From Streptomyces sp. NBC_00510 (lineage in GTDB: Bacteria; Actinomycetota; Actinomycetes; Streptomycetales; Streptomycetaceae), in the NCBI GenBank assembly GCA_036013505.1, contig CP107851.1, positions 7,302,001 to 7,366,000 of the forward strand: 64,000 nucleotides of DNA, read 5' to 3'. The notes beneath the pieces were generated by a model. That model was not told where the DNA came from. It ran no database searches and saw only the letters and a list, made by a program, of their open reading frames with translations. Below, piece by piece: positions 16,085 through 24,002 of this stretch; position 1 is the first letter of the stretch, and each line of letters starts with the position of its first letter. A program made the translations under genes and the position numbers.

Positions 16085-17731
16085 TCAGGGGGTCGTCGCC
16101 GTCCCGTCGGAGCCGCTCGGCGACGGGCTCGGCGCCCGGCACGTGACCGTGAACGGGACATGCGCGGACTCCGTCCCCACCGGACTGCGCACCTCGACCG
16201 CCACCCAGCCCTCGATCGTGCCGTCCGGCTCGTAGGACGGCTCGGTGTACTCGACCGTCCGGCTCTTCGGGCCGCCCGAGGGGAAGTCGAGCGTCTGCCA
16301 GCCATGGTCGGAACCGGCGCCGCTCGTCTTCCAGCGGTAGGTGACCGTCACCGGGGTGCGGTCGACCGTGACGACCGCCGAGAAGGACGGCGCCTGCTCC
16401 GCGGGCGGCGGACAGTCCCCGGTGTAGGTGTCGCGCACGGCCGACACCGTGACGTGGACGTTCACATGGGCCGGGGTGCTGGGCGGCGCCGAGGTGTGCG
16501 GGGACGCGGAGTCACCGCCGCCGGCCGTCGCCTCGTAGCCGCTGGCGTCCGTGTCGTCGTCGTCCTGCGAGCCGGTGGCGGACGGGGTCCCGTCGCCGCC
16601 CGGGGTGTTCCCGGCGGTCGTGCCGTGGCCGGAACCCCCGGGCGAGCCGTCGTCGAGCAGGGCGTAGGCCACGCCCCCGATGCCCAGGGCGAGGGCGAGC
16701 ACGCCCGCCGCCATCGCCACCGCCGCGCGGCGCGGCCGGGCCGGGGGGCCACCTGACGGGGGGCCGAATCCGGTGCCGACGGGCGTCGTCGGCCCGAGCG
16801 GTGTCGAGGAGACGGGAGTCGAGGAGACCGGTGTCGACCGGACCGGTGTGCCGTCCGGCCCCGGCGGCATCGGCACGGCGGCCTGGGTGGTGGCGTAGGC
16901 CGTTCCGGCGCCCGGCGGGGTGCGCCCGGCGGCGAGGGCGTCCAGCCGCCGCTGCACCTCGTCGCCCGGGATCCGGGCCGCCGGGTCCTTGTGCAGCAGC
17001 CCGGTGATCACCGGGGCCAGCGGCCCCGCCCTGCGCGGCTCGGGCAGTTCCTCGTCCACCACCGCGCGCATCGTGCTCAGCGCGGTGTCGCGGCGGAACG
17101 GCGAACCGCCCTCCACCGCCACGTACAGCAGCACCCCGAGCGACCACAGGTCCGACGCCGGGCCGGGACGGCGGCCGAGCGCCCGCTCGGGGGCCAGGAA
17201 CTCCGGTGAGCCCACCAGTTCGCCGGTACGGGTGATCGCCGAGGAGCCCTCGATCATGGCGATGCCGAAGTCGGTGAGCACGACCCGCCCGTCGTTGCCG
17301 ATGAGCACGTTGCCCGGCTTTACGTCGCGGTGCAGCACCCCGGCCGTATGGCCGGCGCGCAGCGCCGCCAGCACCTTGCCGCCGATCCCCGCGGCGCGCC
17401 GGGGGTCCATGGGGCCCTCCGCGTCGAGGACGTCGGCGAGCGTCACGCCCCGGACGAGCTCCATGACGATCCACGGGCTGCCCTCGGCCATGGCCACGTC
17501 GTACACCTTGATGACGTTGGGGTGCTCGACCCGCGCGGCCGCGATGCCCTCCTGCTGCAGCCGCGCGTACAGGCGCTCGACCTCCCCGTCCTCCAGGCCC
17601 GGCGGGGCCTTGACCTCCTTGACCGCCACCTCGCGGCCCAGCAGTTCGTCCCGGGCCAGCCAGACCACACCCATGCCGCCCCGGCCCAGCTCGCTGATCA
17701 GCCGGTAGCGCCCCGCCACGAGCCGTGTCAT
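16085..17731 (-). CDS. Transmembrane Ser/Thr protein kinase (PknB-like)
   Basis: A 548-residue Hanks-type kinase. The catalytic domain covers about residues 8-270, with the Gly loop LGRGGMGVVWLA, the Lys in EVAVKEV, the catalytic loop LHRDVKPGNVL, DFG (LTDFGIAM), and the APE-like LAPERA. A Pro/Ser/Thr-rich linker follows, with STPVSSTPVSSTPL repeats. One membrane helix (RAAVAMAAGVLALALGIGGVAYALL) comes next, and a Ser/Thr-rich extracellular part that ends in a folded domain with two cysteines (TGDCPPPAEQ and VTCRAP). It has no PASTA repeats, so the external domain is a different sensor. Its ligand is unknown. No phosphatase is adjacent. Confidence 0.93.
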   Translation of the reverse strand: MTRLVAGRYRLISELGRGGMGVVWLARDELLGREVAVKEVKAPPGLEDGEVERLYARLQQEGIAAARVEHPNVIKVYDVAMAEGSPWIVMELVRGVTLADVLDAEGPMDPRRAAGIGGKVLAALRAGHTAGVLHRDVKPGNVLIGNDGRVVLTDFGIAMIEGSSAITRTGELVGSPEFLAPERALGRRPGPASDLWSLGVLLYVAVEGGSPFRRDTALSTMRAVVDEELPEPRRAGPLAPVITGLLHKDPAARIPGDEVQRRLDALAAGRTPPGAGTAYATTQAAVPMPPGPDGTPVRSTPVSSTPVSSTPLGPTTPVGTGFGPPSGGPPARPRRAAVAMAAGVLALALGIGGVAYALLDDGSPGGSGHGTTAGNTPGGDGTPSATGSQDDDDTDASGYEATAGGGDSASPHTSAPPSTPAHVNVHVTVSAVRDTYTGDCPPPAEQAPSFSAVVTVDRTPVTVTYRWKTSGAGSDHGWQTLDFPSGGPKSRTVEYTEPSYEPDGTIEGWVAVEVRSPVGTESAHVPFTVTCRAPSPSPSGSDGTATTP

Positions 17732-17813
17732 CGGCGTGTCCCCCCTTCGTGCCGCCCGCAGCCCAGCATGACCGAACTTCCTCCCGAACGGACCCTTTCG
17801 ACGGAAAGCTCCC

Positions 17814-19487
17814 TCAAGCCGTCAGCGTCAGCGCCGCCCTGAGCAGCAGACCGCAGCCCAGCACCAGCACCACGGACGCCGTGGCCAGCGGCGCGAGCCG
17901 CCGTGCCGCCGTGAACAGCCGGCCGCGGGCCCGCAGTGCCGACGCCTTCCCGGCCAGCCGCCCGAGGCGCACGACGGCGAAACCGGCGGCCGTGAGCGTG
18001 ATCGCCAGACCCGCGCCGTACGCGAGCACCAGCAGGAAGCCGAACCAGGCCTGGCCCAGTGCCGCGGCGCCCACCAGGACGACCACCGCGGAAGGACTGG
18101 GGACGAGACCGCCGGCGAAGCCGAGCAGGATCGTGCCCCGGAGCGTGGGCCGCGGCTCGTGCGGGTGTGTGTGCGGGTGCGGGTGGGTGTGCGGGTGGAC
18201 GTGCACGTGGCGCTCGGGGGCGGGGCGTTCGGCGGTGAGGACGGCCGAGGGCGCGCCCTGTGCCACCCTCCCGGGTGAGGGCGCGGGGCGGCGCGGGCGG
18301 ACGTGGTGTTCGCCGTGGTGGTGAGGACCGTGGCTGCGGTGGCCGCCCCCGTGGTCGTGACCGTGGTCATGCCCGTGGTCATGCCCGTGCCCGTGGTCAT
18401 GCCCGTGCCCGTGTCCGTGCTCGTGGCCGTGCGGCTGACCCCGCAGCCGCCACGCGCGGCGGAGCAGCGCCGCACCGGCGCAGGCGACCAGCACCCCGCT
18501 GGCGACGCCCAGCCAGCCGATGACCGAGGGCGCCGCGGCCGAACCGGTCGTCACCAGCAGGCCCAGCGCGAACACCCCCATGGTGTGGGTGACCGTCACC
18601 GACGCTCCCAGCGCGACCATGTCCCGGCGCGACCGCCGGCCGCCCGCGGCGGCCGCCGCGGCCATCAGCGTCTTGCCGTGCCCGGGCGCGAGCGCGTGCA
18701 TCGCGCCCAGGGCCAGCGCCGTGAGCAGGGCCAGGGCGGCGAACCCCGGGGTGAGCGCGTGCCGTGACACCAGGTCGGTGAGGGCCCGGGTCCAGCGGTC
18801 CGCGCCGCGCGGCAGCACACCGGCGGCGGGGGCGTCCTCCTCCGCCGCCAGCGCGGGGCCGCCCGGGGTCACCCGGAAACCGGCCGCGCGCTCGTCGGCG
18901 GGCGAGGAGAGCAGGTCCTTCGGGTACGCGGTGAGCCGCCGCGACACCGACGTCCCCGGCACGTCGGCGTCGTGGAGCGTCATCCGGTCGCCGCGCGCGG
19001 TGATCTCCCGCCAGCCCGGCCCGGCACCGATGTCCGCCGGACGGTACGTCAGGGACGCGGACCTGCCGTCCGGCAGGCGCGCCGTCATCCGGCACTCGAC
19101 GCGCAGTGTCGTCAGCCCGGCCTGCCCCGGCCGTACGGTCGCCGTGGCCCGGCGCACCGTGACCGGTTCGCGGCGACCGCCGACGGACGCCCGCGCGCCC
19201 TCCGCGGCCGCGTCGCACCGCGCCCCCGCCCAGTCCGCCAACTCGGCGTGGCCCAGCGCCCGGTCGCCGTCCCGGTCGATCGCGGGGACGGCCTGGGCCG
19301 CGGGGATCTCGGCGAGGTCCTCGACGTGGTCGATCCGCAGCACACCGGGGGCGGCGACCAGGCCGTCGTAGCGGTTGACGGTGAAGTTGCCCAGCGGATG
19401 CGCCTGCGCCTGTCCCGCGGGCAGCAGCGCGAGGGCCGCTCCCGCCGCTGCCGCGGCCGCCGCGGCGGCCGTCCTGCGCCGGATCAT
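17814..19487 (-). CDS. NicO/RcnA-like membrane transporter with periplasmic domain and His-rich loop
   Basis: A 557-residue membrane protein. A signal peptide ends in QAQAHPLGNFTVNRYDGL, the start of a periplasmic domain of about 220 residues that includes an acidic DRDGDRALGHAELADW stretch. The membrane part has LALGAMHALAPGHGKTLMAAA, the HX-type signature of the NicO/RcnA nickel-cobalt family, and further helices. Between helices lies a long loop (about residues 350-440) dominated by His, Gly and Asp (HGHDHGHGHDHG repeats, then HVHPHTHPHPHTHP). Metal transport or efflux across the membrane is the likely role. It overlaps the TPR gene stop (ATGA). The ion is unproven; nickel, cobalt or zinc are all possible. 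Confidence 0.85.
   Translation of the reverse strand: MIRRRTAAAAAAAAAGAALALLPAGQAQAHPLGNFTVNRYDGLVAAPGVLRIDHVEDLAEIPAAQAVPAIDRDGDRALGHAELADWAGARCDAAAEGARASVGGRREPVTVRRATATVRPGQAGLTTLRVECRMTARLPDGRSASLTYRPADIGAGPGWREITARGDRMTLHDADVPGTSVSRRLTAYPKDLLSSPADERAAGFRVTPGGPALAAEEDAPAAGVLPRGADRWTRALTDLVSRHALTPGFAALALLTALALGAMHALAPGHGKTLMAAAAAAGGRRSRRDMVALGASVTVTHTMGVFALGLLVTTGSAAAPSVIGWLGVASGVLVACAGAALLRRAWRLRGQPHGHEHGHGHGHDHGHGHDHGHDHGHDHGGGHRSHGPHHHGEHHVRPRRPAPSPGRVAQGAPSAVLTAERPAPERHVHVHPHTHPHPHTHPHEPRPTLRGTILLGFAGGLVPSPSAVVVLVGAAALGQAWFGFLLVLAYGAGLAITLTAAGFAVVRLGRLAGKASALRARGRLFTAARRLAPLATASVVLVLGCGLLLRAALTLTA
18150..18430. repeat. Tandem repeat coding the His-rich loop
   Basis: The unit CCCGTGGTCATG and close variants are repeated head to tail around 18345-18425, with a second set of GTGCGGGT-type repeats around 18165-18205. 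These encode the His-rich loop of the NicO-type protein, so the array may change length between strains. Confidence 0.7.
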
Positions 19488-20839
19488 GACGGGTCTCCTT
19501 CGATGCGTGCCAGCGCACGGCGGGCGGCGGGGGCGGCGGTGGGGGAGAAGCCGGGGTTGAGACGGAGCGCCGCGGCCAGCGACGTCCTGGCGGCCGCGCG
19601 CTCGCCGAGGGCCGCCTCGATGACGCCGCGGTGGTAGAGGAAGGCCGCGTTGCGGTAGCCCGGCGCCAAGGAGCGTCCGGCGTACGTCAGGGCCTCGCGG
19701 TCACGGCCGTTGACGTGCAGGGCCCAGGCGAGCGCGTCGGCGGTGTGGACGGTCTGCCGGCGCGACCATTCGGCCCGGGCCGCGCGCAGCGCCTCCACGG
19801 CGTCCCCGTGGTCGGCGGCGACCAGCGCCGCGTCGAGGTCGGTGGCGACGCCGTTCGCCCTGGCGAGGGCGATCCAGGTGCCGACCACCGCGTACTGCTG
19901 CTCCGCCCGCTCGTCCTGGCCCGTGGCCTCGTACAGTTCGCCCAGTTCCGCGAGTTGCGCGGGCAGCGGGTAGCGGTCGACGACCCGGCCCAGGTCGCGC
20001 AGGGCCTTCTCCCGGTCGCCGCGCGCCGCGTACGTACGGCCGCGGCCCTCGACCGCCGGCAGGTAGCCGGGGTCGGCGCGCAGCGCGGTGGCGAAGTGCC
20101 GCAGTGCGGCCGGGTACTGGCCCTGGCTCCAGGCGAGCTGGCCCAGCGCCGTGGCGACGTAGGCGGTGTCGCCCGGGGCCGCGGCGGAGTCCAGGGCGCG
20201 GGTCAGGATGCGGCGGGCACCGGCCGGGTCGCCGCGCAGTTCGTGGACGTAGGCGAGGCGGGTGAAGACCGGGATGCCGGGACGCACCGCGTCCGCGTGC
20301 TCGGCGGCGCGCAGCGCCTCGTCGTAGCGGCCGAGTTCGACCAGGGCGTCGACCCGGACGGCGAGGGCGCGCTCCCCGTACGGGTTCACCTTCAGCGCCC
20401 GGTCCGCCTCGGTGAGGGCGGTGCGGAAGTCGTGGCGGGCGGCGGCGAGCGCGGCCCGCCCGGCGAGTGCGGCGTCGTTGTCGCGGGGGGAGATCCGCAG
20501 CGAGCGGGTGAAGGCCGCCTGCGCCTGCGGGTAGCGGGTCGGGTCGCCGCTGGTCCTGGCCTGCTCGACGTAGGCGGCGCCGAGCGCGGCCCACCCCGGG
20601 GCGTCGTCGGGCTGGGCCCGCAGATGCGTCTGCAGGGCCGCGATGCCGCCCGCGAGGTCGCCCTCGGCGAGGCGGTCCAGCGGGGCGTCGGCGGCGGGTG
20701 CCGCGGTCCGCGCGGCGTCCCGCGGGGCGGGGGACCCGCCGAGGACCAGCGCGCCCGCGGTGAGCGCCAGCGCGAGGCCGAGCACCAGCGCCGCGTACAG
20801 GACGGCGGCGCGCAGTCGGCCCGGGGCCGGTACGTCCAT
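19484..20839 (-). CDS. Membrane-anchored TPR protein
   Basis: A 451-residue protein. The ATG at 20839 has AAAGG ahead; an upstream extension of the frame has no site. One N-terminal helix (LRAAVLYAALVLGLALALTAGALVLGG) should anchor it, and the rest is tetratricopeptide repeats: DDAPGWAALGAAYVEQA, ALKVNPYGERALAVRVDALVELGRY, LAWSQGQYPAALRHFATAL and LNPGFSPTAAPAARRALAR among others, perhaps nine units. TPRs bind proteins. Its stop overlaps the NicO-type start, and the DUF4331 gene precedes it by 116 bases, so it is probably a scaffold for these envelope partners. Confidence 0.88.
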   Translation of the reverse strand: MDVPAPGRLRAAVLYAALVLGLALALTAGALVLGGSPAPRDAARTAAPAADAPLDRLAEGDLAGGIAALQTHLRAQPDDAPGWAALGAAYVEQARTSGDPTRYPQAQAAFTRSLRISPRDNDAALAGRAALAAARHDFRTALTEADRALKVNPYGERALAVRVDALVELGRYDEALRAAEHADAVRPGIPVFTRLAYVHELRGDPAGARRILTRALDSAAAPGDTAYVATALGQLAWSQGQYPAALRHFATALRADPGYLPAVEGRGRTYAARGDREKALRDLGRVVDRYPLPAQLAELGELYEATGQDERAEQQYAVVGTWIALARANGVATDLDAALVAADHGDAVEALRAARAEWSRRQTVHTADALAWALHVNGRDREALTYAGRSLAPGYRNAAFLYHRGVIEAALGERAAARTSLAAALRLNPGFSPTAAPAARRALARIEGDPS

Positions 20840-20955
20840 GGCTGCTGCCTTTCGGGATGATGGGGTGGAGCCCGGCCGGGGCGCTCGCGGTGCGCCCCGG
20901 CCGGGTGCCGTGCGGTGTGCCTCCGCCGGGCCGTCGGGCCCGGCGCAGCGGTGCC

Positions 20956-22524
20956 TCAGGCCCGGCCGTGCGCCCGTCGGCCGGCGGGGCTGCGGCGCAT
21001 CCGCCACCACAGCAGCGCGGCTCCGATCAGCAGCACGCCCGCGCCGCCGGAGGCCGCGGAGGCGATCAGCACGGTGTTGTCGTCACCGCCGCCCGTGAGC
21101 AGGCCGCCCCCGTTGAGCTGGGTGACCCCGTTGGTCTGGGCCGAGTTGGTGGCCGGCTTGGCCAGCGGGCCGTCCGAGCCGGAGGCCGGCAGGGCCACGT
21201 ACGGGAAGCTGGCGCCGAAGGCCTGGTCGTTGGCGTTGACGGCGTCGCCCAGGTCGTTCTTCGACCCGACCAGTTCGCCCTCCACCACCTGCAGCGCGAT
21301 GTCCACGACGTCGTCACCGAGCCGGCGGCCGTTGGGGAAGCCGGCGTTGTCGCCGTCCAGGACGCCCAGCCGCTTGGGCTTGGCGGTGGGCGGGACGGCC
21401 GTGTTGAGCCGCAGCATCTCCGACGGGCGGACGTGCGGCGGCTGGTTGAGCTTGGGCACACCCGTCAGGAACACCTGGACGAGGTCGTCGCGCGGGGTGG
21501 CCGGCGCCTTGATCTTGTAGATGCCCTCGATGAGCCTGGGCAGCTCGGGGTGCGTCACGTTCTTGAGGAACTGGGCGTCGTTCCAGGGCGAGGACGCGTT
21601 GAACCGGTCCTTGTCCTTGAGCGGGTTGACCACCTCGTTGACCAGCGGCATGCCGAGGCGCGAGACCTGTGCCCAGTCGCCGTTCGCGGTGCGCCGCTGC
21701 GTGGTGGACCAGATGCCGACGACCGGCTGCTTGGCCGACTGGCGGATCGCGGCCGTCGGGACCTGCAGGGCGATGGTGTTGACGTTGTAGCCCTTGAGGG
21801 TGTCGTCGCCGACCTCGGAGAGGTTGCCCCCGTAGAGCAGGTCGAAGACCCGCAGGTCGAGGAAGAACGGGTCGTCGGACTGGCCGGCGAAGGCCGTGGT
21901 GCCGCGGCCCAGGTCCTTGACGGCCTGCTGGCGCAGCACGTTGTAGTCCGGCATCGAGGCCTTGCCGACGTTCGACGGCGCGACGGGTACGTCGTCCGCG
22001 ACCTTGTAGCGGCCGGTGACCTGCTGGTTGTGCAGCCGGAACAGGTCGATGTCGTAGGTCTGGAAGAAGTTCAGGTCCGGGTCGTCGAGGCTGGTGACCG
22101 GGCCGGTGTTGTAGAGGAACGTCTTCTTGTTGCGGAGGTGGTCGCGGAAGGTCCACCGGTAGAGGTAGTCGCCCTGGGCGTCCCCGTCGTTGTCGATGTG
22201 GATGTCGTACTGGGCGTCGTCGGCGAACTTGTAGAAGTTCGGGCCGCCGGCCGGGTCCTCGAACGGTATCCAGTTCGCCACCAGCGTGGTGGTGTCCGGG
22301 CGGTCGGGGCTGACGAACGCGTAGACGTCCGTGGTGTCGTACTGCGGCTGCCCCGAGATCAGCGGTGCCTCCCGGTGGCTGGACGCCTGTGCCGTCCCCG
22401 GCTCCAGTCCGGTGACGCCCACCGCGGCGAGCCCCCCCGCGGCCAGTGCGCCGGCGGCCAGCAGGGCGATCGTGCGCGATCGCCCGAACCGGGCCGTGAG
22501 CCTGTTCCTGCTGTGTGCGGTCAT
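20956..22524 (-). CDS. DUF4331 exported protein with C-terminal membrane helix
   Basis: A 522-residue envelope protein. The ATG at 22524 follows GAAGGA. It has a signal peptide (IALLAAGALAAGGLAAVGV), then ASSHREAPLISGQPQYDTTDVYAFVSPDRP, a hallmark of DUF4331, and many acidic and aromatic stretches. The C-terminus has one helix (NTVLIASAASGGAGVLLIGAALLWW) and a basic tail RRSPAGRRAHGRA, so most of it faces outside and stays attached. No catalytic motif is recognised. It is the first gene of the DUF4331-TPR-NicO operon, opposite the anti-sigma gene. The SHREAP motif's His and Asp residues could bind metal, but that is speculation. Confidence 0.88.
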   Translation of the reverse strand: MTAHSRNRLTARFGRSRTIALLAAGALAAGGLAAVGVTGLEPGTAQASSHREAPLISGQPQYDTTDVYAFVSPDRPDTTTLVANWIPFEDPAGGPNFYKFADDAQYDIHIDNDGDAQGDYLYRWTFRDHLRNKKTFLYNTGPVTSLDDPDLNFFQTYDIDLFRLHNQQVTGRYKVADDVPVAPSNVGKASMPDYNVLRQQAVKDLGRGTTAFAGQSDDPFFLDLRVFDLLYGGNLSEVGDDTLKGYNVNTIALQVPTAAIRQSAKQPVVGIWSTTQRRTANGDWAQVSRLGMPLVNEVVNPLKDKDRFNASSPWNDAQFLKNVTHPELPRLIEGIYKIKAPATPRDDLVQVFLTGVPKLNQPPHVRPSEMLRLNTAVPPTAKPKRLGVLDGDNAGFPNGRRLGDDVVDIALQVVEGELVGSKNDLGDAVNANDQAFGASFPYVALPASGSDGPLAKPATNSAQTNGVTQLNGGGLLTGGGDDNTVLIASAASGGAGVLLIGAALLWWRMRRSPAGRRAHGRA

Positions 22525-22699
22525 CGCGTCGGTCCTTCGCGAGTCTGGCCCCTCCCCCTTGGAAGAGGTCCTGCGTGGGTTGTTCGGGGCCGGTCGGATG
22601 GCGGATTGGCGGACCGGGGAGAATTTGTGTCACAGGGTTGTAACGTGATATAGGCCCGGCCGGACGGTGCGTGCACCGGGGAGGGAAACGGGGCGACCC
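22525..22699. promoter_or_regulatory. Divergent promoter region DUF4331 / anti-sigma
   Basis: This 175-base space separates two divergent start codons. It includes an AT-rich patch around 22622-22652 (TTTGTGTCACAGGGTTGTAA, then CGTGATATAGG) that could hold promoters for one or both genes. No sigma-specific motif can be assigned by eye with confidence. Confidence 0.4.
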
Positions 22700-23497
22700 A
22701 TGAGAGGTTCCGTGCACGAACTGGCCGCGGCGTACGCGCTGGACACCCTCGCGTCGCGGGAACTGCGCCGATTCGAGCGGCATCTGATGCGCTGCGACGC
22801 GTGCGCCGAGCGGGTGCGGGATCTGGCCGGGGACACCGTGCGGCTCGGCAACCGGGGTTCCGCCGCGCCGCCGCCCCCGATGGTGCCGCTGCAGGTGGAC
22901 GAGGTGCCGGTGGACGGGGTGCCGGGGGATCCGGAAGCGCCGCAAGCCCCGGAACCCCTGGAGGCCCTGGCGCCGGGCCGCTGGTGGGAGGCGTGGCGCC
23001 GGCCTTCCGCGGCGCGCCTGGCCGCGACGGGCGCCGGGGCGGCCCTCCTGGCCTGCGCGGTGCTGGGCGCCCTGCTGCTGCGGACCGCCACCCAACTGGA
23101 CCGGGAACGGGGGAACGCGCGTGCGGTGAACGAGGTTCTGACGGCCGCCGACGCCCGCCCCGCCTACGCGAGCGACGACCATGGACGGGGGGTGACCGCC
23201 GTGGTGTCGCGGGACCTGCGCCGCGCCGTGGTGACGGTGCACGGGCTGCCGCGCCTGGAGGGGCGGAACGTCTACCAGTTGTGGCTGGTGAGCGAGCGCC
23301 CGACGTCCTTCCGCTCCCTCGCCGTGCTGGGCGCCGATCCGGCGGCGGACGGCACGCCCGGGCCGATCGTGACCGACGGGCTGAACGAGCGGTCGTACGC
23401 GTTCACCGTGACGGTTGAGCCGACTGGCGGATCCGTGGTGCCGACCTCGGATCCCATGGTGCAACTTCCCCTGCTCGCGCTGGGGATCGGTTCGTGA
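22700..23497 (+). CDS. RskA-like transmembrane anti-sigma factor
   Basis: A 265-residue membrane protein. The N-terminal part HELAAAYALDTLASRELRRFERHLMRCDACAERV has the H-x3-C-x2-C zinc-type anti-sigma motif. A Pro-rich linker and a single helix (RLAATGAGAALLACAVLGALLLRT) follow, then a C-terminal RskA domain (YQLWLVSERPTSFRSLAVLGAD, VTVEPTGGSVVPTSDPMV). It should hold an ECF sigma factor inactive at the membrane. Start choice is ambiguous: the ATG at 22700 is weakly preceded by GGGG, and a GTG at 22712 has GAGAGG. No sigma gene is adjacent. Divergent from DUF4331, so the pair may be one stress circuit. Confidence 0.85.
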   Translation: MRGSVHELAAAYALDTLASRELRRFERHLMRCDACAERVRDLAGDTVRLGNRGSAAPPPPMVPLQVDEVPVDGVPGDPEAPQAPEPLEALAPGRWWEAWRRPSAARLAATGAGAALLACAVLGALLLRTATQLDRERGNARAVNEVLTAADARPAYASDDHGRGVTAVVSRDLRRAVVTVHGLPRLEGRNVYQLWLVSERPTSFRSLAVLGADPAADGTPGPIVTDGLNERSYAFTVTVEPTGGSVVPTSDPMVQLPLLALGIGS

Positions 23498-23613
23498 CCG
23501 TCAACCCCCTTGACGGGAAGGTGAATCCGGGAACGCGGATGCATAGGTGACGCCGCAGGACGATAGGGTTACCCTGCCCGGTGCCGGGTGCCCTCGAACG
23601 GGTGGGGAGTGTC

Positions 23614-23877
23614 ATGGATCAGATAGCAATGCGGAGCAGGCCGCGAGTGCCTGCCGTCACGTGCGGGAGCAGCGCGTCCAGCGCGCGTCTCGACCGCCAT
23701 CTCTCGGTGCTGGCCGGCCCCGCCGTGCCGCAGCGGGAGGCGGAGGAGGCCACGCTGTTGATGCGCGAGCTGACCTCGCGCGACCACGTGCGCGCGAACG
23801 CCAGCCGCGGGGCGCGTGTGTCGCTGTTCGCGCCGCTGCGGCGGCTGCGCCGTTCGCTCTTCGGCAGCCGCGGCTGA
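23614..23877 (+). CDS. Small basic hypothetical protein (87 aa)
   Basis: The ATG at 23614 follows GGGGAG. The protein starts MDQIAMRSRPRVPAVTCGSS, has a middle helical part (REAEEATLLMRELTSRDHV), and ends with a very basic stretch LFAPLRRLRRSLFGSRG that could contact nucleic acid or membrane. No signal peptide, no known family. It follows the anti-sigma gene by 116 bases. Function cannot be inferred; it may be an independent transcript. Confidence 0.6.
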   Translation: MDQIAMRSRPRVPAVTCGSSASSARLDRHLSVLAGPAVPQREAEEATLLMRELTSRDHVRANASRGARVSLFAPLRRLRRSLFGSRG

Positions 23878-24002
23878 CCGGAGGCGTTCTCGGCGTTCCT
23901 TCAGCGGACAGGCTCGGGCGCAGTACACCGTCCCGGCACCGCGCTGCGTGATGCGGCGCGTCGGTGTGCTCCGTCCGAGCCTGTTGTCGTGTCGACTTGT
24001 GG

